A model generated the notes under the pieces. It did not search any database, was not told where the DNA came from, and worked only from the letters and a program-made list of their open reading frames with translations. The translations under genes were made by a program, and so were the position numbers. 5,930 nucleotides of DNA, from positions 1 through 5,930 of the forward strand of contig JAZDPK010000062.1 in assembly GCA_043797615.1 (NCBI GenBank). Reading direction: 5' to 3'. Below, in pieces: positions 1 to 5,643 of the stretch; the first letter of the stretch is position 1, and the number at the start of each line of letters is the position of its first letter. This stretch comes from JAZDPK01 sp043797615. Lineage in GTDB: Bacteria; Patescibacteriota; Patescibacteriia; UBA11705; JABHMO01.

Positions 1-1
1 A

Positions 2-409
2 TTTCCTAAATATTTAAGAAACAAATTTATTCTTATTAAACCTTTTGAAGCAAAAGATTTTCCTCAAATTATTATGCTACTGGTTAATCCGGCCCAAGCG
101 GGAAGAATTATCGGGCTCATAAATTATAAGCAATATAAAGAAATTAAGATGTTCCCGAATCAATCCACCTGCCTTTCCTTTTTCGCGCCAATTGTCTATA
201 ATTCGCCGCATATTAATTTTATCGATTATTATGATAGGTATTACCAAGGAAAATTGGATCAAAAATATATCTGGCCTGAAAATAATATGATTATATCTTT
301 AAATTTAAACCAATTTAAAGAAATTATGAATAACCTTGATAAAAGTCCCCAAGGAATTTTCAAACGTTTTATTATCAAAGTACAAAAAATTGATCAATTC
401 CATAAATAA
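2..409 (+). CDS. 3' end of a DUF169-like protein (5' truncated by window edge)
   Basis: The frame is open from the first bases of the window, so the gene starts upstream; the first internal ATG (74) is probably not the true start. The visible 135 residues end at a TAA. The pattern suggests the DUF169 family, whose function is poorly known: a hydrophobic strand followed by VNPAQAGRII, a cysteine in the middle (NQSTCLSFFAP), then a WPENNMIISL strand and a helix QFKEIMNNL. This assignment comes from memory of the family and is tentative. No signal peptide or membrane segment is visible in this part. Base composition is AT-rich (76 G+C in bases 1-240 by hand count, about 32%), lower than the genes that follow, and the codons are rich in AAA, ATT and TTA. 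That could mean a different origin from its neighbours. Confidence 0.6.
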   Translation, partial: FPKYLRNKFILIKPFEAKDFPQIIMLLVNPAQAGRIIGLINYKQYKEIKMFPNQSTCLSFFAPIVYNSPHINFIDYYDRYYQGKLDQKYIWPENNMIISLNLNQFKEIMNNLDKSPQGIFKRFIIKVQKIDQFHK

Positions 410-417
410 AGTATAAT
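390..417 (+). promoter_or_regulatory. possible sigma-70-type promoter
   Basis: TTGATC (390-395) and a perfect TATAAT (412-417) are separated by 16 bp. The pair overlaps the end of the DUF169-like gene and would start RNA just before the Nudix remnant at 441. The -35 match is only 4 of 6 and the region is AT-rich, so a chance match is possible. Confidence 0.35.
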
Positions 418-440
418 GCAACCGACCTCGACTAATGTAG

Positions 441-719
441 ATGCGCGAAATCGCCGAAGAAATCGGCAATGTAAAAATAAAATTGAATTCAAAACCCGTG
501 GCGCTCGGCAGACTTCGAATCCCGCCTGAACACACCGATAATAACAGAGAAATACACGTGCTCTATGTTTTTTTCGAAGCGAAATTCATTTCCGGAAAAA
601 TAAAAATCAGCAACGAGCATCTCGGTTTCAAATGGGTAAAGTTCGACAAAGGAAACGCGAAAAAATATTTCTGCTCGGGGATTTTGGAAGGGGTGAGAGA
701 ATATCTTAAGAAAAAATAA
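441..719 (+). pseudogene. N-terminally truncated Nudix hydrolase remnant
   Basis: The 92-residue frame opens directly with the second half of a Nudix box: REIAEEIG at residues 2-9 fits the REUxEExGU part of the GX5EX7REUXEEXGU signature. The rest follows a typical Nudix C-terminal half, with strands around residues 20-50 and an EHLGFKWVKFD segment near 59-69. The first half of the box (glycine and first glutamate) and the preceding roughly 50-60 residues are absent. An in-frame TAG lies immediately upstream (438-440), and the DUF169-like gene occupies the DNA where the missing part should be. No Shine-Dalgarno precedes the ATG. Without the complete metal-binding box the product should not be a normal pyrophosphohydrolase, so I read this as a gene fragment left by a rearrangement. 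An alternative is a wrong assembly join near 410-440. Confidence 0.65.
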
Positions 720-738
720 AATCTAAATTCGAGGAATT

Positions 739-775
739 TAATTATTCTCCCAAAGGGATCCCTTCGGGATAATTA
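739..775. repeat. intergenic palindrome, copy 1 of a 24-nt repeat
   Basis: Bases 748-771 are identical to 1799-1822. The core AAGGGATCCCTT is a perfect palindrome, extended by TCCC on one side and GGGA on the other with one mismatch pair. This copy is also flanked by complementary arms TAATTAT (739-745) and ATAATTA (769-775), giving a longer hairpin 20 bp after the Nudix stop. It could act as a weak terminator, but no clear T-tract follows. The whole 720-921 gap is otherwise AT-rich, with no credible gene. Confidence 0.75.
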
Positions 776-889
776 TACTAATTAAACTAATTGTTCTAAA
801 AAATAACCAAACAATCACCAATCAGCAATATTCAATAATCAAATAAAATCCGAAAAATAAAATAAATTCTCAATCGATTCTTCGGACAC

Positions 890-908
890 GGGCGAATATT
901 GTTCGCCC
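890..908. repeat. short hairpin upstream of the UMPH-1 gene
   Basis: GGGCGAA (890-896), loop TATTG, TTCGCCC (902-908): a perfect 7-bp stem ending 13 bp before the ATG at 922. It occupies the place where a ribosome binding site would be, and no Shine-Dalgarno is seen. It may be a dispersed intergenic palindrome or may affect translation initiation; the sequence alone does not decide. Confidence 0.6.
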
Positions 909-921
909 CACATCTCAAAAT

Positions 922-1767
922 ATGTCATCAAATATAATCATAGCAAACAAAGCCAAATTCAACCGCCTCAAAAAAAACTTCGTCAAAGGCGGGCCGGAAA
1001 AGCTGCACGTCATCGCCGATTTCGACAAAACATTGACGCCGGCGTTCATTGGCGGTAAGCCGTTCCAATCAATAATTTCCATTTTGCGAAATGGAAATTA
1101 TTTATCGCCCGACTACGCGGCCAAAGCGCACGCTCTTTTCGAAAAATACCACAAAATGGAAATAGACCGTTCGATTTCTCTTGTTAAACGCAAAATGGCC
1201 ATGCGCGAATGGTGGTCAAAGCATTTCAAACTGCTGATCAAATGCGGCCTGCATGAAAAAGACATCCTGTCCGTTGTCAATTCCGGCAATCTGCGTCTGC
1301 GCAAGGGAACGGACAAGCTTTTTAAAACATTGAACAAGAATAACGTGCCGATTATCATCTTTTCCGCGACCGGATTGGGCGAAACGATCCCGCTTTATTT
1401 AAAAAAGAAAAATTTGTTGGACGCGAACATCTTCACGATTACAAACACGTTCACTTGGGACAAAAACGGCAATGCGACTGGCATCAACAAACCGATTATT
1501 CACAGTTTAAATAAGAATGAACGGACAATCCATCACTCGGTTGTTTATAAAAACACAAAGCAACGGAAAAACATAATTCTGCTCGGGGACAGCGTCAGCG
1601 ACGTTGACATGGCTACCGGATTTAAATACGACAATATCCTGAAAATCGGTTTTCTTAACGAAAAAATCGAAGAGAAATTGGCGCTCTATAAAAAAAATTT
1701 CGACGCGCTGATTTTGAACGACGGAAATTTCGATTTTGTGAATGAATTGTTACGTGAGATAATGTAG
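922..1767 (+). CDS. UMPH-1-type pyrimidine 5'-nucleotidase (HAD superfamily)
   Basis: This 281-residue protein carries all four HAD motifs in the arrangement of the UMPH-1 family (cytosolic 5'-nucleotidase III type). Motif I is DFDKTLT with nucleophile D33 and acid/base D35. Motif II is the serine in IIFSATG (S148). The motif III lysine is probably K198 in HSLNKN. Motif IV is LLGDSVSDVDMA with D223 and D227. Other family-like segments are EKYHKMEID (residues 74-82), MREWWSKH (94-101), LRKGTDKLF (126-134) and KIGFLNEKIEEKL (241-253). Known members hydrolyse pyrimidine nucleoside 5'-monophosphates with Mg2+, giving nucleoside and phosphate in the cytosol. No signal peptide is present, and the length is near the usual 290 or so. 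The ATG at 922 is the first start in frame and places motif I at the expected depth. It lies 130 bp before the ABC gene with no terminator between them, so co-transcription is possible. Substrate is inferred from family resemblance. Confidence 0.85.
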   Translation: MSSNIIIANKAKFNRLKKNFVKGGPEKLHVIADFDKTLTPAFIGGKPFQSIISILRNGNYLSPDYAAKAHALFEKYHKMEIDRSISLVKRKMAMREWWSKHFKLLIKCGLHEKDILSVVNSGNLRLRKGTDKLFKTLNKNNVPIIIFSATGLGETIPLYLKKKNLLDANIFTITNTFTWDKNGNATGINKPIIHSLNKNERTIHHSVVYKNTKQRKNIILLGDSVSDVDMATGFKYDNILKIGFLNEKIEEKLALYKKNFDALILNDGNFDFVNELLREIM

Positions 1768-1770
1768 GGG

Positions 1771-1891
1771 TACGGATGTACGGATCACATACTGATTGTC
1801 CCAAAGGGATCCCTTCGGGATACGGATTCGGCTTAAAATAATATTTAGGACTAATCCGTACAACCCGTACGCTTCAATCCGTAAATCCGTA
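1771..1891. repeat. cluster of TACGGAT / ATCCGTA short repeats in inverted arrangement
   Basis: The 130-bp gap between the nucleotidase and ABC genes holds TACGGAT three times forward (1771-1777, 1779-1785, 1821-1827) and its complement ATCCGTA three times (1854-1860, 1877-1883, 1885-1891), plus CCCGTAC at 1864-1870. GTACGGAT on the left can pair with ATCCGTAC on the right, so the gap can fold into a long imperfect hairpin. The function is unknown. The spacing is irregular, which argues against a simple tandem array or a CRISPR. Confidence 0.7.
1799..1822. repeat. 24-nt palindromic repeat, copy 2
   Basis: This is identical over 24 bases to 748-771, with the same AAGGGATCCCTT palindromic core and a CCCTTCGGG mini-hairpin (TTCG-type loop) on its right side. 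It is embedded in the TACGGAT cluster. Two exact copies 1 kb apart, both intergenic, suggest a small dispersed genomic repeat. Confidence 0.8.
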
Positions 1892-1897
1892 ATTACT

Positions 1898-3676
1898 ATG
1901 TTTCCCTCTTTAAATAAAAACAAAAAACCTCGCCGCGGCTGGACCTTTTCGCAGGAAATGAAAGTCATCTGGAGCTATCTCAAACCGTTTAAAAAAACAT
2001 TTTGGTTTCTGTCCTTTCTGGCGGTCTTATCATCAATCATTAACGCCGGCATACCGTATCTGTACGGGCGCTTGGTGGACTTGGCGCTGCACAAAACAGC
2101 GCTGACTTTGATTTTCCAGCTTCTGGCTTTATGGTTTGTCGCCGCTTTGGTCAATAACCTCCTGGTGCGCAGCCGCAATTACCGGGCCGACTTGCTCAGC
2201 GCGAACGTGAGCAATTCCATCATCAATAATTTTCTGCGTCACATTATCCGGCTTCCTCTTTCTTTCCACAAAAACCAAAAAACGGGAAAAATCATGAGTC
2301 GACTTGAAAGAGCGGCATTCGGCATGGAAGGCGTCATTGAGGGCATCATATTTTCAACATTGCCGGGATTCCTAACGATCGCCATCATTTTAACGGTTTT
2401 ATTTTTCCTCAGCTGGCTGCTGACCTTACTCTTGATTGCCGTTCTTCTCATCTATGTCGTAGTGACCGTCAAAAACACCAAAGTCGTAATCGTTTCGCAC
2501 AAACAATTGAACAACGCCTACGATCGGGTATTCGGCGATTTTTGGGAATACGCCAGCTCGGTGCATACGATAAAAGCGTTCAGCGCGGAAAATTCCATTT
2601 TCGCGATTATCAGAAGATATTTGTCGCTCATCATGTCGCGACGGCAAAAACACGCGATTAATATAAGCAATCTTGATTTCTGGCAACAGGCAATTTTCGG
2701 GTTGGGCTTTGTCGTTATGTTCGGTGTCAGCGTTTTACTTTTATCGACCCAAAAAATGTCCGCCGGCAATCTAGTCATGTTCGTCGGCTACATCAATTTG
2801 ATCTATCAGCCGCTCGCCTATCTGGCGCAGAATTATCGTCAGTTCCGGCGCTGCCTGGCCACCCTGGAAAAAGTGCATAAAATGGAAAATCTGCCTCTCG
2901 AAGTTCAAATGCGCCGAAAAAATCTGGTCGAATTGGAAAAAGTGAGCGGCGAAGTCGAATTTCAAAACATCTGGTTTAAATATCAGCAAAATAAAAATCC
3001 CTGGGTTTTGAAAGACATCAATTTCAAGGTCAATCAAGGCGAATTGATCGCGCTGGTCGGCCGGAGCGGCGTGGGCAAGAGCACGCTCGTCGACCTGATC
3101 GCGTCGTTCAATTTGCCGAGCAAAGGCGACGTTCTGATCGACGGAATTTCCGTGCGAAATATCAGCGGCGAAAACTTAAGACGGTTTGTCGGCCTGGTGC
3201 CGCAAGAAGTGGTTTTGTTCCATGAAACGATTTGGTTCAATCTGCGCTTCGGCAATCCGGACGCGACCGACGAAGAAATCATCACCGCAGCCAAGCAGGC
3301 GCACGCGCATGAATTTATCATGAAATTCCCAAAGGGATATGACGCAAAAGTCGGCGAACGCGGCGTGAAATTATCCGTCGGCCAAAAACAGCGCGTCGCC
3401 ATCGCCCGCGCGATCCTTCACAAGCCGGCGATCTTGATTCTGGACGAAGCGACCGCTTCTCTCGATTCAATGACCGAACATTTGGTGCAGGAAGCTCTGC
3501 AATATTTGGTTAAAGGAAAGACAACGTTCGTCATCGCCCACCGCTTGTCAACGATCAAAAACGCGGATCGAATATTCGTTTTCGACAAAGGCCGATTGGC
3601 GCAGATCGGCAAGCATAACGAATTGATTAATGTCGACGGCGTTTACAAAAATCTTTGCGCCGGACAGAAGTTTTAA
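1898..3676 (+). CDS. ABC exporter half-transporter (fused membrane and ATPase domains)
   Basis: This 592-residue protein has the standard type I exporter layout. An N-terminal membrane domain of about six hydrophobic segments lies roughly within residues 25-310. The C-terminal nucleotide-binding domain follows, with Walker A GRSGVGKST (388-396), Q-loop glutamine Q436 in LVPQE, signature LSVGQ (492-496, valine in place of the usual first glycine), Walker B ILILDE (512-517, catalytic glutamate E517), D-loop SLD, and switch histidine H548 in IAHRLS. All catalytic residues are present, so it should be active, working as a homo- or heterodimer that moves a lipid, peptide or drug outward. The substrate cannot be read from sequence. 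I chose ATG 1898; the frame is open further left to 1796, but that part translates the repeat cluster. No clear Shine-Dalgarno is visible. It follows the nucleotidase gene in the same direction. Confidence 0.93.
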   Translation: MFPSLNKNKKPRRGWTFSQEMKVIWSYLKPFKKTFWFLSFLAVLSSIINAGIPYLYGRLVDLALHKTALTLIFQLLALWFVAALVNNLLVRSRNYRADLLSANVSNSIINNFLRHIIRLPLSFHKNQKTGKIMSRLERAAFGMEGVIEGIIFSTLPGFLTIAIILTVLFFLSWLLTLLLIAVLLIYVVVTVKNTKVVIVSHKQLNNAYDRVFGDFWEYASSVHTIKAFSAENSIFAIIRRYLSLIMSRRQKHAINISNLDFWQQAIFGLGFVVMFGVSVLLLSTQKMSAGNLVMFVGYINLIYQPLAYLAQNYRQFRRCLATLEKVHKMENLPLEVQMRRKNLVELEKVSGEVEFQNIWFKYQQNKNPWVLKDINFKVNQGELIALVGRSGVGKSTLVDLIASFNLPSKGDVLIDGISVRNISGENLRRFVGLVPQEVVLFHETIWFNLRFGNPDATDEEIITAAKQAHAHEFIMKFPKGYDAKVGERGVKLSVGQKQRVAIARAILHKPAILILDEATASLDSMTEHLVQEALQYLVKGKTTFVIAHRLSTIKNADRIFVFDKGRLAQIGKHNELINVDGVYKNLCAGQKF

Positions 3677-3697
3677 ATTTATAGCAATTCACGTAAT

Positions 3698-3730
3698 AAA
3701 AAAAAACGGCCTCAATGGCTGTTTCTTTTT
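3698..3730 (+). terminator. terminator after the ABC gene, possibly bidirectional
   Basis: Stem AACGGCC (3705-3711), loop TCAAT, stem GGCTGTT (3717-3723, one G-U pair), followed on + by TTTCTTTTT. On the minus strand the run of nine A (3698-3706) becomes a T-tract placed to stop the reverse transcriptase mRNA, although one pair is lost there. It lies between two converging genes. Confidence 0.75.
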
Positions 3731-3739
3731 AATTTGCAA

Positions 3740-4741
3740 CTATTTTTTCAGCCAATACTCGTTCAATAACGCATTGACGAGTTTCCAACCGTTGCCGTGC
3801 CGCAACATTCCCAAATACGATTGCAACGTTTCATCGGTCGGATGCTCCGCGATTCTGTTCATCATTCTTTTCCGCGTCGCTCTTCGCAATACGCGATAGT
3901 CGGAAAAATGAATCCAGCCCAGAAAATCCATCCCCGACGCGGCCGTTTTAACAAATGTCTTCTCCGGATGCAAATTGAGTTTCAGCTTTTCCGCTAAAAA
4001 CATTTGGATTTCTTTTTCGCTTTTCTCCAATGCCTGTTTATTGAAAGACAAGATGACAAAATCATCGCAATAACGGATATAATTTTTCGCTTTCAATTTA
4101 TGCTTTATCCATTGATCGAAAACATTCAAATAAATATTGGAAAAGAGCTGGGATGTTAAATTGCCGAGCGGCAATCCGGCGCCCGATCCGATTCCGCTCG
4201 AATAACTTTCAATAATTTTTTTCAATAAAGACATTATATCGGAATCGGGAATATATTCGCGCAAAATTTGGATCAAAACATTGTGATCTACGCTGTCAAA
4301 AAATTTTTTAATATCGCATTTCAAAATCCAACAAGTGCGCGTTTTATTCAGGCTGACGTGATCGATCATTTTTTGAAAACGTTTCAGCGCCCTGTGCGTT
4401 CCCTTGTTATTGCGGCAGGAAAAGGAATCGGCGATGAATATTCTGTCGAAAAAAGGATAAAGCAATCGGTAAATCGCGTGATGCAGCAAACGGTCGCGAA
4501 CCGGCGCTTTATGTATATGGCGGGGTTTTGGGTCGGCGATATAAAAATCCTTATACCCTCCATGTTGATAGCTTCCGTTTTCCAAATCCTTGTGAAGTGA
4601 TAGAATATTATCGAATAAACGGCGCGAAAAATCTTGAACGTCTTGCTTGTTCTTCTTGCCGGCGACAAACTCTTGCCAGGCGGCCAGCAAATTTTCCAGA
4701 CTAATAATATCTTTATATTTATGGCTGAATTGAATTTTCAT
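3740..4741 (-). CDS. DGR reverse transcriptase
   Basis: A 333-residue RNA-dependent DNA polymerase that copies the template repeat RNA into adenine-mutated cDNA. Visible motifs are: PKPRHIHKAPVRDRLLHHAI (residues 71-90, RT motif 1 region); CDIKKFFDSVDH with catalytic D143; GLPLGNLTSQLFSNIYL (189-205), which contains the GxxxSQ form that marks DGR and related RTs in place of the retroviral QG; YCDD with catalytic D226 and D227; HPEKT (258-262); and DFLGW (272-276). There is no maturase, endonuclease or RNase H domain, and the length is in the range of DGR RTs. I chose ATG 4741 because it starts just before the conserved N-terminus; the frame stays open upstream to 4903, but that part runs antisense through avd and a palindrome. 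No strong Shine-Dalgarno is seen. It is on the same strand as TR and the target gene. Confidence 0.95.
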   Translation of the reverse strand: MKIQFSHKYKDIISLENLLAAWQEFVAGKKNKQDVQDFSRRLFDNILSLHKDLENGSYQHGGYKDFYIADPKPRHIHKAPVRDRLLHHAIYRLLYPFFDRIFIADSFSCRNNKGTHRALKRFQKMIDHVSLNKTRTCWILKCDIKKFFDSVDHNVLIQILREYIPDSDIMSLLKKIIESYSSGIGSGAGLPLGNLTSQLFSNIYLNVFDQWIKHKLKAKNYIRYCDDFVILSFNKQALEKSEKEIQMFLAEKLKLNLHPEKTFVKTAASGMDFLGWIHFSDYRVLRRATRKRMMNRIAEHPTDETLQSYLGMLRHGNGWKLVNALLNEYWLKK

Positions 4742-5107
4742 AATGCGGATGAATTTCCGCCCGACAGGCGGAACGATGTTCCCATTTTGCATGTTTTCAA
4801 GGAATCCTACAAACTGTGGCACGAGCAGCTGCAGCATTTGGCGCGGCCGACCCGCTATACGATCGGAGTTAAAATCGACGGCTTGTTCACCGATTTGATT
4901 CAACTGACCCTGAACGCGGAATACGTGAAACGCGAAGAAAAATTTCCGGTTTTAAAACAGATGAGCGAGAAAATCGACGCCTTGAAATACTTTTTGACGA
5001 TTTTGTGGGAGCTCAAAGGAATCCCTAACGGCGCCTACGCGCAAATCGCGGACAAGCTTGCGAACTGCGGGCGCATGCTCGGCGGCTGGCTGAAAAATTT
5101 TAAATAA
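4721..5107 (+). CDS. avd: Avd, DGR accessory variability determinant (four-helix bundle)
   Basis: A 128-residue protein with the Avd/S23-like helical pattern: a first helix PILHVFKESYKLWHEQL (residues 21-37), then RPTRYTIGVKID (42-53) leading into a long helix, a third helix rich in E and K around 71-100, and the C-terminal hallmark RMLGGWLKNFK (118-128). In known DGRs Avd forms a basic pentamer that binds the RT and the template RNA and is needed for homing. Basic residues are spread over the helices here. The ATG at 4721 is the only in-frame ATG before the conserved part; a TTG at 4787 is a weaker alternative. No clear Shine-Dalgarno is present. Unlike the usual layout, the gene is on the strand opposite RT, TR and target, and its first 21 bp overlap the RT start. 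The residues before about 20 look non-conserved. Confidence 0.88.
   Translation: MAELNFHNADEFPPDRRNDVPILHVFKESYKLWHEQLQHLARPTRYTIGVKIDGLFTDLIQLTLNAEYVKREEKFPVLKQMSEKIDALKYFLTILWELKGIPNGAYAQIADKLANCGRMLGGWLKNFK
4755..4773. repeat. palindrome between the RT and avd starts
   Basis: TTCCGCC (4755-4761), loop CGACA, GGCGGAA (4767-4773): a perfect 7-bp stem. It lies inside the 5' end of avd (encoding FPPDRRN, residues 12-18) and 13 bp upstream of the RT start codon. It could influence initiation of both divergent genes, or it could be a dispersed palindrome that entered the avd N-terminus. Confidence 0.65.
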
Positions 5108-5137
5108 AAACTTCCTCAAAGGCAATGTCCGAGGAAG
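5101..5137 (-). terminator. intrinsic terminator just downstream of TR
   Basis: On the minus strand: CTTCCTC (5137-5131), a 13-nt loop, GAGGAAG (5117-5111), then TTTTTATTT (5110-5102). It starts 9 bp after the TR end and should stop TR transcription before it runs antisense into avd, whose stop codon (5105-5107) sits in the T-tract. On + no T-tract follows, so it is not an avd terminator. It could instead, or in addition, be a structural element of the template RNA. Confidence 0.7.
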
Positions 5138-5146
5138 AACGAGAAG

Positions 5147-5284
5147 ACTTGCGGGCGGACAAGAAACGGCAGGAAGCATTCCATTCATTGTCATAGTAGT
5201 TCAAGTTGAGGTTGCGATCCGAGCCGTTCCTATTCAGATAAGGCACATTGCTGTTATCATTGGAATCGCGCCACACCGAGCCGC
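5147..5284 (-). repeat. DGR template repeat (TR)
   Basis: These 138 bp align without gaps to VR (offset 528 bp). There are 12 mismatches, all where the minus-strand TR has A (+ positions 5188, 5191, 5194, 5218, 5228, 5233, 5234, 5254, 5255, 5257, 5260, 5261); the other 105 non-adenine positions are identical. Identity ends abruptly at 5146/5674 and 5285/5813. Read in the VR frame, TR is rich in AAY and GAY codons placed at the variable positions. The last 41 bases (5147-5187) carry no change, and the GC-rich end near 5147-5160 is the likely counterpart of the initiation-of-mutagenic-homing site. TR is on the same strand as the RT gene. Confidence 0.95.
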
Positions 5285-5507
5285 CGAAATGCGCGAAATG
5301 CCGTCCGCTCCACCATCCGTCGAATGCTCTTCGGATTGAATCTGATTCCGAGACGTTATCTCGCTGATATTTCGCGCCAAGTATTTTCGTTTTTATTTTA
5401 TCAAGAGCGCGCTAACTCGAGCTTTGCCAGCCGCATGCGCCGACGACGCCGGAATTATTCCGTCTTGCTTGAAAAAATAGATTTCAACCGCCCGAAGCCG
5501 TGCTTAT

Positions 5508-5548
5508 TCATGCCGGAAAGACCGCGGACTGCAGCATTTACTCTCCTT
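5508..5548 (-). promoter_or_regulatory. Shine-Dalgarno and nine-codon mini-ORF in the TR leader
   Basis: AAGGAG (5548-5543) stands 5 nt before ATG 5537, the clearest ribosome binding site in the window. The frame stops after nine codons (TGA 5510-5508), and a second ATG at 5511 overlaps it by ATGA and runs 18 codons to TAA (5457-5455). No family is recognised in either. They may be relics of a former gene start or a leader-peptide arrangement. The expected transcription start falls within the AAGGAG, which weakens it as a working site. The 5285-5552 stretch holds nothing else that I can support. Confidence 0.4.
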
Positions 5549-5552
5549 AAAA

Positions 5553-5561
5553 ATTATAACA
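5553..5561 (-). promoter_or_regulatory. extended -10 promoter for the TR RNA
   Basis: On the minus strand TGTTATAAT (5561-5553) is a perfect TATAAT with the extended TG-n element. The -35 position falls in the T-tract of the target-gene terminator and is poor, as often with extended -10 promoters. The expected start is near 5546, about 260 nt ahead of TR. The predicted RNA to the terminator near 5103 is about 440 nt. Confidence 0.6.
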
Positions 5562-5574
5562 CAAAATAATTTAT

Positions 5575-5611
5575 AAAAAAACTCCCAAGCCGGTTAAGAC
5601 CAGCCTGGGAG
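5575..5611 (-). terminator. intrinsic terminator of the DGR target gene
   Basis: On the minus strand a 13-bp stem (5611-5599 with 5594-5582, two G-U pairs) closes a CTTA loop and is followed by seven T (5581-5575). It is a strong, classical terminator 62 bp after the target-gene stop. It separates target-gene transcription from the TR unit. Confidence 0.9.
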
Positions 5612-5643
5612 CCAAGACCAAGGGAACAAGAGCCCAAAAATAA

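Larger units (their letters stand above)
5100..5411 (-). pseudogene. start-less coding-like frame containing TR
   Basis: The minus frame matching the VR reading frame is open for 103 codons, from just after a TAG (5412-5414) to a TAA (5100-5102), and covers the whole TR. Upstream of TR it reads plausibly as protein: GAKYQRD, then AFDGWWSGRHFAHFGGSVW running into the TR. It contains no ATG, and the only GTG is inside TR. A 13-base stretch GGCGCGAAATATC at 5366-5378 also occurs, in the same frame, in the target gene at 5846-5858 (GAKY in both). I infer the tail of an older target gene or a duplicated target end that became the template; chance openness is the alternative. Confidence 0.4.

Noticed and set aside
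1771..1891. CRISPR-like array
   Set aside because: The units are only 7 bp, in both orientations, irregularly spaced, and there are no cas genes.
1796..1897. N-terminal extension of the ABC exporter from a TTG at 1796
   Set aside because: It translates the palindrome and TACGGAT cluster, and the exporter fold is complete from ATG 1898.
4268..4600. 110-codon plus-strand ORF inside the RT gene
   Set aside because: It is the complement of conserved RT motifs.
3740..4741. Group II intron or retron origin of the RT
   Set aside because: There is no maturase or endonuclease domain and no msr/msd-like region, whereas a TR/VR pair with adenine-only differences and an Avd are present.
4742..4903. 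54-residue N-terminal extension of the reverse transcriptase
   Set aside because: It runs antisense through the conserved part of avd, and the RT-like sequence begins at ATG 4741.
4952..5194. 80-codon minus-strand ORF overlapping avd and TR
   Set aside because: It is antisense to avd, in a different frame from VR, and has no protein-like pattern.
5324..5569. 81-codon plus-strand ORF opposite the TR leader
   Set aside because: It has an arginine-rich low-complexity composition, no ribosome site and no family resemblance, and it lies antisense to the promoter and TR leader.
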